DNA of 64,000 bases. It comes from Bog-105 sp965277435 (lineage in GTDB: Bacteria > Acidobacteriota > Terriglobia > Bryobacterales > Bryobacteraceae). Numbering within the stretch: the stretch's first letter is position 1; every line of letters begins with the position of its first letter. The DNA lies in NCBI GenBank assembly GCA_965277435.1, contig OZ255821.1:6510001-6574000 (forward strand). The letters run 5' to 3'. Below are positions 44,021 through 52,268 of the stretch, in pieces. The translations under genes and the position numbers were made by a program. The notes under the pieces were generated by a model, which ran no database searches, was not told the DNA's origin, and worked only from the letters and a program-made list of their open reading frames with translations.

Positions 44021-44995
44021 TCAGGCGTGCGCTTTTTCGCGGACCTGAGTACGGGCATACTCTTCAAGCTTGCGGGCATCGGCGTTGAATTTGCGGATGC
44101 CTTCAGCCAGTTTGTCAGTGCCCATAGGATCCTCGTTATGCAGCCAGCGGAAACTCTTCTCGTCGAGATGAATCTTCTCTTCCTTATGGGCGGCAGCCTT
44201 CTCCGGACTTAATGCACGGGGAATTTCGCCGTTCGTTTTCTGCATTTCTTCGAGCAGGTCAGGGCTGATGGTAAGAAGGTCGCAGCCAGCCAAGTGGGTG
44301 ATCTGATCAACTTTGCGAAAACTGGCCCCCATGACTTGCGTCTTGTAGCCGTAATTCTTGAAATAGTTGTAGATGCGGGTGACGCTCGCGACGCCTTGGT
44401 CTTGATCGATCGGAATGTCTTTGCCGCCGTTTTCTTTCTTGTAATAGTCGTAAATACGGCCGACGAACGGCGAGATCAGGGTGACGCCGGCTTCGGCGCA
44501 CGCCACAGCCTGAGCAAAGCTGAACAGGAGGGTCAGATTGCAGTGAATCCCTTCTTTTTCCAGCTGTTCCGCCGCCCGGATGCCTTCCCAGGTGCTGGCG
44601 ATCTTGATTAAGATGCGCGCGCGCGGGGTCTTACCGTTTTCGTATAGGCTGATCAGGTGGCGCGCTTTGTCGAGGGTTCCTTGCGTATCGAAGCTCAGCG
44701 AGGCATCTACCTCGGTTGAGACGCGGCCCGGAATGACTTTTAGGATCTCCCGCCCGAAACTGACGAAGAGACCGTCCATAAAAGCTTCGGATTGCTTCTT
44801 GTTATCGCCTCCTTCTTTGTCGGCGTGTTCAATGGCTTCTTCAACCAGGTGGTGATACTCGGGACGTTGAGCGGCGGCGAGCAGCAGAGAAGGGTTGGTG
44901 GTGGCGTCTTGAGGCTTCAGACGTTCGATAGCTTTAAAGTCGCCCGTATCGGCGACAACGGTGGTGTATTTTTTGAGCGATTCGAGCACTGTCAT
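44021..44995 (-). CDS. tal: Transaldolase (TalB type)
   Basis: Transaldolase moves a three-carbon unit in the pentose phosphate pathway. The sequence begins MTVLESLKKYTTVVADTGDF, then QDATTNPSLLL near 28, the Schiff-base Lys in RILIKIASTWEGI near 130 and LISPFVGRIYDYYKK near 175. At 324 residues it is the long, E. coli-like class. It is convergent with GH95 across a shared terminator. Confidence 0.96.
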   Translation of the reverse strand: MTVLESLKKYTTVVADTGDFKAIERLKPQDATTNPSLLLAAAQRPEYHHLVEEAIEHADKEGGDNKKQSEAFMDGLFVSFGREILKVIPGRVSTEVDASLSFDTQGTLDKARHLISLYENGKTPRARILIKIASTWEGIRAAEQLEKEGIHCNLTLLFSFAQAVACAEAGVTLISPFVGRIYDYYKKENGGKDIPIDQDQGVASVTRIYNYFKNYGYKTQVMGASFRKVDQITHLAGCDLLTISPDLLEEMQKTNGEIPRALSPEKAAAHKEEKIHLDEKSFRWLHNEDPMGTDKLAEGIRKFNADARKLEEYARTQVREKAHA

Positions 44996-45108
44996 GGGAC
45001 TGATACTCCTATCTTAAGAGATGGATGTGGGTGCCTCGAACGTAGCAGATTTTTTGACGGTTAGAAAGGGCGAGTAGGGGAGACTGGAAGCAGGGATCTG
45101 TAAGAAAA

Positions 45109-45834
45109 ATGGCTAAGAGGTTGATTCTACTTACATTGCTCAGGGTAATGGGAACGGCCGGCGAATCAGGGGGGGATGTTCCCAAGCCGCCGGGTCTTGT
45201 TCTCAGCGCCTACGTAAAAGCAGTGGGCGGCGAAGCGGCAGTAAACGGTATCGAAACACGGGAAGTGGAAGCGAAGGGACGAGGACGGGAAAAGCTGATC
45301 TATTACTGGCAGAAACCAGACAAAGTACTGCTCATGGAGGGCAAGAAAAAGACGGGCTGGGACGGAGGCAGCGGCTGGATGCTTTCCAGCAAGAAAAAAG
45401 TGTCGAAGCTGCCCAAAGGCGCGCAACGTCCGCTGCAAATCGACGCCAATCCGCTGCGCTATGTGCAACTGAAGCAACTGTATCCTGAAGCCGAAGCGGC
45501 AGCGCCGGAAACATTGGATGGTACGAAGATGAATGTAATTGTCGCAGCGAATGACCGGGGTGAAACCAAATTTTATTTCGATGCCGGCACGCACTTGCTG
45601 GCGCGCATTGAAGAGACGGGCGACACCTCGGCCTACTTCAAGCACACAATCGATTTCAGCGATTACCAGGACACGGGAGGCGTGAAGTTTCCGTTTACGA
45701 TCACACACACATCCACTGAGCCAGATGCAAAAGAACTGGAGATCAAGGTTTCGAAGGTAACACAGAACGTGCCAATCCCGCCGCAGGTATTTGTCAAACC
45801 AACCGAGCATCCAGTGGTGCTAGGGGGGAAATAA
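45109..45834 (+). CDS. LolA/LppX-like outer-membrane lipoprotein-sorting domain protein
   Basis: A 241-residue protein, probably exported although the N-terminal signal is weak (MAKRLILLTLLRVMGTAG). The pattern of repeated strands (VEAKGRGREKLIYYWQKPDK, GTKMNVIVAANDRGETKFYF, HLLARIEE, TIDFSDYQDTGGVKFPF) matches the concave beta-sheet proteins often annotated as outer-membrane lipoprotein-sorting proteins in Acidobacteria. The ligand is unknown. It is divergent from tal. Confidence 0.6.
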   Translation: MAKRLILLTLLRVMGTAGESGGDVPKPPGLVLSAYVKAVGGEAAVNGIETREVEAKGRGREKLIYYWQKPDKVLLMEGKKKTGWDGGSGWMLSSKKKVSKLPKGAQRPLQIDANPLRYVQLKQLYPEAEAAAPETLDGTKMNVIVAANDRGETKFYFDAGTHLLARIEETGDTSAYFKHTIDFSDYQDTGGVKFPFTITHTSTEPDAKELEIKVSKVTQNVPIPPQVFVKPTEHPVVLGGK

Positions 45835-46207
45835 CACTTGGTCTCGGCGTGAACTCGGGAATCATTACGGCTATGCGCGAATTTGCATACGGTTTACACC
45901 GTACTCGGCTCAACCGTGTCGTATATATTCGTGATAGTGGACAGTACAATTCCGAAGATGCTTGAAGCGGGTGTGGAGTGAACAAGTTTCCCAATTCGAT
46001 TGGTGTTGATCGAAATTTCGAAAGTGACGCTAACGCCCTCTGCGAGCTCCACTGCCTTCCTTATCCGTTTGAAGATCTAAAGGGTTTGAGTCTGCGGTGA
46101 ATGCCCGGCAGCGCGTGAGACTATTTTGGGAGCACTATCTTGTTGCGCCATTCGCGGAGAGTCTATGGAATTGAGTTTCAGGTGCTGAAAGCTTCAGGGC
46201 CAGAATA
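45835..46207. other. Non-coding, relatively AT-rich region
   Basis: No gene, hairpin or promoter stands out in these 373 bases. A short frame reading VIVDSTIPKMLEAGVE is too small to interpret. The base composition becomes noticeably more AT-rich here than in the preceding housekeeping genes and stays so to about 50.8 kb. Confidence 0.5.
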
Positions 46208-46951
46208 TTGAGGGAAGCTGTCAGTCAGAAGTTCATTCGGTTTGCGAGAAAGGTCTTACCTCAAAGGCCCGTCATTTGCGACATTGGGAGCAGAGATGCG
46301 ATTGAGGGCATTTACCTATTGCGTCAACTCGGTGGTAGGAGCCTCCACGTATTTGAGCCCAATCCCAGGGCAGCCGAGCTATGCCGCAGGAACCTTGCGC
46401 AAGCTATGCGTCGGAGCGTCGAGTTCAACGAAGTGGCTGTTTCAGACAGGCGCGGGGAGATGAAATTCTACGCAGTGGACCCAGTTCTCTCGGCAAACAA
46501 GGACATCGGCTTCTCTTCCCTCTTTCGCATCAACCCCGAGTACACAAGGCGCCGTGGCTCCGTTGTACACGAGGAGTTGGTAGTATCCGGAACTACGTTG
46601 GATGACTATTTCATCGGAAAGGAGCAGCCGGACCTCCTTTGGGTAGATGTGGAAGGAGCTGAACTTCAAGTTTTTCGTGGTGCCTCAAGGGTGCTCGGCG
46701 GAGTTAGTCTGATCCATACTGAGGTATCGTTTCGACCGATGCAGATAAGCAAACCGCTCTTCTGGGATATTCACGAGCATCTCACCCATTGCGGGTTTTT
46801 ATTCTATGGCTTCATGGAGATTTCGGCTTTCAGAAGCTTTCTTTATCGTCATCGTTTGCTGCCGAACCTACCGTGGAGGTTGAATGCAGTCTTCTACAAG
46901 AACCGAAAAGGGGCGGGAATCGGTGCCTCTGGGGTGGTCAGTTCTTTTTGA
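46208..46951 (+). CDS. FkbM family methyltransferase
   Basis: A 247-residue SAM-dependent methyltransferase of the FkbM type, which usually methylates sugars or polysaccharides. VICDIGSRDAIEG near residue 22 is the SAM-binding motif I, LHVFEPNPRAAELCRRN follows near 48, and DLLWVDVEGAELQVFRGA near 140 is the family signature. The start is TTG at 46208 with no obvious ribosome site, so the exact start is uncertain. It is a single gene between non-coding stretches, with a composition unlike the flanking core genes. Confidence 0.85.
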   Translation: MREAVSQKFIRFARKVLPQRPVICDIGSRDAIEGIYLLRQLGGRSLHVFEPNPRAAELCRRNLAQAMRRSVEFNEVAVSDRRGEMKFYAVDPVLSANKDIGFSSLFRINPEYTRRRGSVVHEELVVSGTTLDDYFIGKEQPDLLWVDVEGAELQVFRGASRVLGGVSLIHTEVSFRPMQISKPLFWDIHEHLTHCGFLFYGFMEISAFRSFLYRHRLLPNLPWRLNAVFYKNRKGAGIGASGVVSSF

Positions 46952-47019
46952 ACCTTGAATAGCAGGTAGCTTTCTAGGTCAGCGGGTCGGACCTACGCTT
47001 GTAAGTCTTAGTCGAGTTC

Positions 47020-48762
47020 CTACTGGGCAGAACTTAGTTGCGCGGAAATCAACGCTACTTCATCTGACGCAATGAGACGCAGCTCGAGCGTTGAATCTTG
47101 GTTTTTCTTGGCATCCACCTGCGTGCCCAAGTTCTCCAATGTCTGGAGCGTGGAGGGGTCTTGCAGGATCTGGGTGCTAAGAGATTCCAGGGCCAGCGCT
47201 CTATATGTTCCGGGTTTAATTGACCCTATACTGAAATGACCTGCTTTGTCAGTCGCGCCGAGGTATACGCCGGATCCATCCGGCGCATTCTGGGCCGGAA
47301 TTAACACCACGTTGACAGAGGGTAGGTCCCTGCCATGGTCGTTTCCATTGCGCTCAACACCGCCGCTTACGCTTGCTAGCCCGGCAGTGAGTTGAATGGT
47401 GACATTGATCGTACCTCCTGTCGACATATCCAGCTCTCCGTTGCTCTCGGAGCCTCCTACGCTGATCGATTTCGCGTAGACTTGAGCAGTAGAAGACACT
47501 TTTAAGAGGTATCTCGCCGCAGGAATGTTATCTGCAACAAGTGCTCCCGTTGAACTCAATTGCACTGGATAAGACAGTGCGATCAGGGTACCCATCTGAA
47601 CAAGGGTTGCCTTGACCGTAGAGGAATCTAGATTGAACCCGTCAGGTACTCCATCGAGAACAACGCTGCCACGCAAATTTCCGTTGCCCACGATCGGCAG
47701 ATCGACAGATAAATCCGAGGCTTTCACGCTTACCTGAAGGTGAGCTGTACCCCGGTCCGCACGGAAGCTGAGATCATAGATGCCGGGAGCGACATCCGCA
47801 AGGTCGAACGACCCGTCAGGACCGAGGTTAGAGTCGCCGTTTAGGACGATCATCACTGGTTCCTCATTCGCAGCCATAAGCTGGACAGACCCCCCGCGCC
47901 ACTCTTCCTTTTGGCCAACAACGCGGCCGCGAACGTGGAAGGTGAGGGCGTTTCGGGTTTGAACATTGATGCCCCGCAAATCTTCACCCACTGGTACTTC
48001 AACCGCCTGTGCACCACTCATGCTCAGCGAGCGCGGATAGTAGGTTCGAATAGCTTTAGGGATAAGAGCGTCAGCCGAAGTTAAACTTTCAGGCGCAGAA
48101 AGGCTACGCAAATCTGGAGTAGGCTGAGCAAATATGTAATACTCGCCGGGGGTCAACTTCCCGATATGGTAATTGCCCTGCCAATTCGATTGCGTACCCT
48201 GCACAGGAACAAACGTTGCACGACCCTGTATCCATGTCTGCTTTACGGCGACTACATTGACATCCGCAAGTGCGTTACCGCTGTCGTCGGTCACTCTCCC
48301 CGCGATTCCGCTCAGCGGGGCCAAACTCAACGCAATCCCTTTTAATGGCTTGTTAGAGACATCCAATACTTTACCGGTCACCGAGAACGTGGATGCCCCA
48401 TACGTGGTGTTTAAAAAGTCTTTCTGGCTCGCCGACAAAACGTAAAATCCCGGTTTAATCGATGAAAGGCAAAATCCTCCGTCGCTCAGGGAGGCAACCA
48501 CGTAGGCGTCCTGTTGCGGCGCGGGCTGATGATCGAATAGATTATAGGAAGGCTCACTCAAGTTGTTGAGACTAACAGATGGAGCTTCGAGCCGTAGAGT
48601 AACACCGCTCAACGGCTCGCCGCTAGCTTGATTTGTAACATGCCCGCTGAGTACGCACGCTTGCGATTCCTGCGTCAGCGTACCGTCCTGGCCCGCGCAC
48701 AGCGCGACAGCAAGCGAAACGGCGGACACTAGGCCAAGATAACGGAAAGCAAGATGGCGCAT
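47020..48762 (-). CDS. Secreted protein with repeated carboxypeptidase-regulatory-like domains
   Basis: A 580-residue exported protein (signal MRHLAFRYLGLVSAVSLAVAL) built of several transthyretin/CarboxypepD_reg-like modules: LSGHVTNQASGEPLSGVTL near 37, FSVTGKVLDVSNKPLKGI near 125, IAGRVTDDSGNALADVNVV near 152, and later GSFDLADVAPGIYDLSF and GHFSIGSIKPGTYRAL. There is no catalytic domain and no beta-barrel, unlike the TonB receptor at 29 kb. A surface-associated scaffold or adhesin-like role is possible but not shown. Confidence 0.8.
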   Translation of the reverse strand: MRHLAFRYLGLVSAVSLAVALCAGQDGTLTQESQACVLSGHVTNQASGEPLSGVTLRLEAPSVSLNNLSEPSYNLFDHQPAPQQDAYVVASLSDGGFCLSSIKPGFYVLSASQKDFLNTTYGASTFSVTGKVLDVSNKPLKGIALSLAPLSGIAGRVTDDSGNALADVNVVAVKQTWIQGRATFVPVQGTQSNWQGNYHIGKLTPGEYYIFAQPTPDLRSLSAPESLTSADALIPKAIRTYYPRSLSMSGAQAVEVPVGEDLRGINVQTRNALTFHVRGRVVGQKEEWRGGSVQLMAANEEPVMIVLNGDSNLGPDGSFDLADVAPGIYDLSFRADRGTAHLQVSVKASDLSVDLPIVGNGNLRGSVVLDGVPDGFNLDSSTVKATLVQMGTLIALSYPVQLSSTGALVADNIPAARYLLKVSSTAQVYAKSISVGGSESNGELDMSTGGTINVTIQLTAGLASVSGGVERNGNDHGRDLPSVNVVLIPAQNAPDGSGVYLGATDKAGHFSIGSIKPGTYRALALESLSTQILQDPSTLQTLENLGTQVDAKKNQDSTLELRLIASDEVALISAQLSSAQ

Positions 48763-48801
48763 AGTTAACGACCCAGCATTGGATTGAACTTGCAGTGGGA
48801 G

Positions 48802-49323
48802 TTAGTAATTAGGGCAAGTGTAACTCCTTGCGTCAGTGAAGATGGAGTTATTAGGTGAAAACGGCAGGTTGTCGACATCAATAAGAGTGGTGGCGTTATT
48901 GCAATAACCTCGGCCACCGCTATTCGAATCGGGGCCAGCATAGACCGAAATACTCGCGCCGACGCCCGTGACTACCAGCGCTAGGCCAGGGCTATTACTG
49001 TTGTTGGTATGGACAACGTACTGGGTCCCGCCGTTAACTCGAACGTAGAATGGAGCGTTGGGAATTCCGTCGGTGGATGCAACGCTTCCGTCTCCGTTAA
49101 AATTTGCGAACCAATGGGTACCCTGTTTGTTGTCAAAAGCAGCCAGTACCACACACGCAGCGCTCGGATTTTGGGCACAACCATTCACCGTATAAGTAGG
49201 TATACAACTCGTTCCACTCGCGTTGCAATAAAAGTTGACCGCTTTGCCCGAGGCAGGGGCTAGCAGTGCTGAGATGATCCCGATACAAGTCAGAACGGAA
49301 CCACGTGTCAAATTAAGCGTCAT
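48802..49323 (-). CDS. Small secreted protein with six cysteines, unknown function
   Basis: A 173-residue exported protein. ATG 49323 has GGGAAGGG about 7 bases in front, while a TTG 21 bases upstream is less likely. After the signal (LTCIGIISALLAPASGKA) the mature chain is rich in Asn, Gly, Ser and Thr and has six cysteines (NFYC, TSC, NGC, AAC, GYC, YTC), which could form three disulfides. I recognise no family. It precedes the secreted multi-domain protein on the same strand, so they may be expressed together. Confidence 0.65.
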   Translation of the reverse strand: MTLNLTRGSVLTCIGIISALLAPASGKAVNFYCNASGTSCIPTYTVNGCAQNPSAACVVLAAFDNKQGTHWFANFNGDGSVASTDGIPNAPFYVRVNGGTQYVVHTNNSNSPGLALVVTGVGASISVYAGPDSNSGGRGYCNNATTLIDVDNLPFSPNNSIFTDARSYTCPNY

Positions 49324-49502
49324 ATGAAAACCCTTCCCTTTCAACTTTGAGTAAACTTCTCTTACTATTCCTTGCCAAACAGAACAAAGCTTTTAACCTC
49401 TTACCGACAGAATGTGCTGTTCGGTTAGTTTAAGAGGATTTTGTCGGCTGATTCCAAGTTGCTCTAACATTAACATCGGAGAAATCAGGCGGTAAAGGAA
49501 AA

Positions 49503-50366
49503 TTAGTATGAGAAATCGGACTTTGTATCTAATGAATCGGACATGTATAGCCTTCTTAAATCCTCTATAGTGCGATCGGGTTGTGTTACGACGATACCGC
49601 TGCGCTTGGCTCTGTACTGCACTGGAGTAAGCCCGATCAGATCGCGAAAGTCCTCTCCGAAGTGACTGCGATCGCCATACCCGACCAGGACCGCAACTGC
49701 TTTCACCTCATAAGCGGAACTTATTAGCAGCCTGGCTGCTTCCGTAATGCGCAAGTGCCGCAGGTACTGCCGAAAGCTTTGCCCCGTGAATTCCTTAAAC
49801 GTTCGCCCGGCGTGCCGTTCCGATAAGTGTACTTGGGCACTCAACAACTTTAATGAAAGGTCCGGGCGATTGTATTGCTCACGCGTGAGCGATACCAATT
49901 GCTGCTGCAGAATTGAGGACAAATTGTGATTTGTTGCGTACTCAGCAGCCGACTTTGTGACGTAAGGACGGGACAGAAGTTCGAGGATAATCTTAAGGTG
50001 CCCAGTAAACAAGGTTCGTTCGGCCATTTCGACCCAGGTCGGGATGAAATCGAGGAAAGGCTTTGACACTTTCCAGTCCGCTATTACCGCACTCAACTCC
50101 TGTGAGCCGGTGCTGAGGTATACGTATACATCCGATTTCTGCTGACTCAGAGAACCCAGCATCCAGTCGGACCAGACTAGCTCGTGGGCCATCCGCAGAG
50201 TACGGTGCGCTTCATCAAGTCCCAACTCATCAACAACTCGATCGTGATGGTATCGGCCGGTTTGTGGATCGTAACAATCGGCGATCTGCGCCATCCGGCC
50301 CAAGGTGGAAAATACGCCGCCGAACATCTCCCGCCAAACGACGAAGGCAGAATCCCGATTTGTCAT
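49503..50366 (-). CDS. AraC family transcriptional regulator
   Basis: A 287-residue regulator with the DNA-binding domain at its C-terminus. Two helix-turn-helix units are seen: LKLLSAQVHLSERHAGRTFK near 175 and VKAVAVLVGYGDRSHFGEDF near 222, followed by the family ending DLIGLTPVQYR. The N-terminal 150 residues are not a recognisable sugar-binding cupin. It is divergent, across 425 bases, from the aldo/keto reductase gene. Confidence 0.88.
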   Translation of the reverse strand: MTNRDSAFVVWREMFGGVFSTLGRMAQIADCYDPQTGRYHHDRVVDELGLDEAHRTLRMAHELVWSDWMLGSLSQQKSDVYVYLSTGSQELSAVIADWKVSKPFLDFIPTWVEMAERTLFTGHLKIILELLSRPYVTKSAAEYATNHNLSSILQQQLVSLTREQYNRPDLSLKLLSAQVHLSERHAGRTFKEFTGQSFRQYLRHLRITEAARLLISSAYEVKAVAVLVGYGDRSHFGEDFRDLIGLTPVQYRAKRSGIVVTQPDRTIEDLRRLYMSDSLDTKSDFSY

Positions 50367-50791
50367 AAGAAGCGATCCTTAGATTTAGAGAAAATTTCGA
50401 ACGCAAGAGCTCTCGTAAAACCGTGATCTCTCTGCCGCAATTTTCGTAAAGATAGAAAGATGGCTGCAGAAAACTTGCGATATAGCGTCTAGCGTTTAAG
50501 AGCTTTTGTGTTGAGTACTAGGACTCGAGATGAATATATACCCAAACATTTGACTAGGCAAATGAATTCTGGATTACTTCTTTGATTCTATGGTGTACTT
50601 CGTACTACGTATTTGTTCTTGGTACCCTCAGAGTATTTAGGGCCTACCTTTCTGAGCCCGAAGGTGATCGTGGCTGGGGTCAGGGATAGTTCATCGACCC
50701 CGCAAGAGCATTGAGTTGGTGCAGCCTGCCAATCATGCACTGGAGTAGAGCAATGCGACACACAAGGCGGTGGAAGAGCATCGGAAGAGGG
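50367..50791. other. Long AT-rich intergenic region between araC-type regulator and aldo/keto reductase
   Basis: These 425 bases hold no convincing gene. They are AT-rich, with several TTTG and AGTAC clusters (for instance around 50510 and 50600), but I could not define a specific promoter or operator. GGAAGAGGG lies directly before the aldo/keto reductase ATG. Confidence 0.5.
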
Positions 50792-51778
50792 ATGCTCGCT
50801 AAACGAAAGTTAGGAAAACCAGGATTAGAAGTTTCGGAGTTGGGACTGGGATGCATGGGCATGAGCCAGTCATACGGAACGCCCGATGACACCGAATCGA
50901 TAGCCACAATTCACCGGGCGATCGAGTTGGGGCTGGATTTTTTCGACACGGCGGAGGTATACGGGCCGTTTACGAATGAACAGTTGGTGGGGCGGGCATT
51001 GCAGGGGCGGCGGGATAAAGTCATTCTCGCGACCAAGTTCGGATTTCGGATCGACGACGGAAAGATGGCCGGCACGGACAGTCGGCCCGAACATATCCGC
51101 GAAGCGGTTGAGGGTTCGCTAAAGCGACTGCAGACTGACCGGATCGATCTGCTGTATCAGCACCGGGTAGACCCGCAAGTTCCGATTGAAGATGTGGCGG
51201 GCAGCGTCGCGGACCTGGTAAAAGCCGGCAAAGTAAGATTTTTTGGTTTGTCCGAGGCTGGCGAGAAAACAATCCGGCGGGCTCATGCGGTACATCCCGT
51301 TTCGGCTTTGCAAAGCGAGTATTCGTTGTGGGAGCGGAATCTGGAGCCGGTAGTCATTCCGGTGCTGCGGGAACTCGGCATTGGCCTGGTGCCGTTTAGT
51401 CCACTGGGTCGCGGGTTTCTGACGGGCACGGCAAAACGTGCGGAGGAATATCCGGAAGGCGATTACCGGAAAAATGAACCGCGTTTGCAGGGCGCTAATT
51501 ACGACGCGAATGTGAAAGCGGCAGGTGTGGTCAAAGAGATTGCCGAGACACGCGGAGCGAAGCCGGGGCAAGTGGCCTTGGCGTGGTTGTTGAGTAAGGG
51601 CGACGATATCGCGCCCATTCCCGGTACAAAGAGGCGAACGTATCTGGAAGAAAACATCGAAGCCGCCGGCATTCACCTCACGCCGGAAGAAGTAGCCAAG
51701 CTCGATCGGGCGCTGCCGCCGGAAGCAATCTCAGGTCCTCGCTATAACGAGCGGATGATGGCCACGATTGATCGGTGA
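50792..51778 (+). CDS. Aldo/keto reductase
   Basis: A 328-residue NADPH-dependent TIM-barrel oxidoreductase, close to the AKR13-like group. MLAKRKLGKPGLEVSELGLGCMGMS opens it in two typical strands. The catalytic Asp/Tyr lie in FDTAEVYGPFTNEQ near 50, the Lys in VILATKFGF near 82, and the His-position segment in LLYQHRVDP near 122. The frame is open 81 bases further upstream, but homology begins at ATG 50792. GC content returns to that of the core genes here. Substrate unknown. Confidence 0.92.
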   Translation: MLAKRKLGKPGLEVSELGLGCMGMSQSYGTPDDTESIATIHRAIELGLDFFDTAEVYGPFTNEQLVGRALQGRRDKVILATKFGFRIDDGKMAGTDSRPEHIREAVEGSLKRLQTDRIDLLYQHRVDPQVPIEDVAGSVADLVKAGKVRFFGLSEAGEKTIRRAHAVHPVSALQSEYSLWERNLEPVVIPVLRELGIGLVPFSPLGRGFLTGTAKRAEEYPEGDYRKNEPRLQGANYDANVKAAGVVKEIAETRGAKPGQVALAWLLSKGDDIAPIPGTKRRTYLEENIEAAGIHLTPEEVAKLDRALPPEAISGPRYNERMMATIDR

Positions 51779-51832
51779 ACGGCCGTACCGTACTGACCTT
51801 CTGAAAGTCACTACAGCAAGTACAATTCTTCT

Positions 51833-52078
51833 ATGAGCAAGGTCAACGTGAAGCAAGCGCAGGTGCACTTGCCGCACTTACTCGACCTCGCGGCAAAAGG
51901 CAAGAAGATAACGAGTACGAATCACGGTCAGCCGGTGGCACGCATCGTGCAAGCTAAACAGAAGGCGAAACGTGTTAACTTGTTTGGCTATATCAACGCT
52001 CCCGGTTTAGCTGAGCGGTGGGATGACCACAATGATCCCGTAAACCGAAAAGCCGCCGCTCTGATGCTGGGCGAATAG
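51833..52078 (+). CDS. Phd/YefM family antitoxin without adjacent toxin
   Basis: An 81-residue antitoxin: MSKVNVKQAQVHLPHLLDLA is the DNA-binding fold, and HGQPVARIVQ closes it. The C-terminal tail (LFGYINAPGLAERWDDHND) would bind a VapC/PIN-type toxin. The 190 bases that follow have no toxin-like frame. TACAAT at 51821-51826 ends 6 bases before the ATG and no Shine-Dalgarno is seen, so the mRNA may be leaderless. Confidence 0.75.
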   Translation: MSKVNVKQAQVHLPHLLDLAAKGKKITSTNHGQPVARIVQAKQKAKRVNLFGYINAPGLAERWDDHNDPVNRKAAALMLGE

Positions 52079-52268
52079 CACTGCCACCGTGCGGCTTAGG
52101 CTAGTCGATTGTTGGAACATGGTAAGGCAATGAATGCTCGTAGCCGTGGCGGCATGAGTCGTTCTGAAACCGCCAAATTCCGACTCTGAGCCGGATATGT
52201 GGGCGTCCCGATCGCACCCCCCTCAAGCCCGTTTTCATCCCTCAGTAGGACCGAAGGCCATCTGAGGT

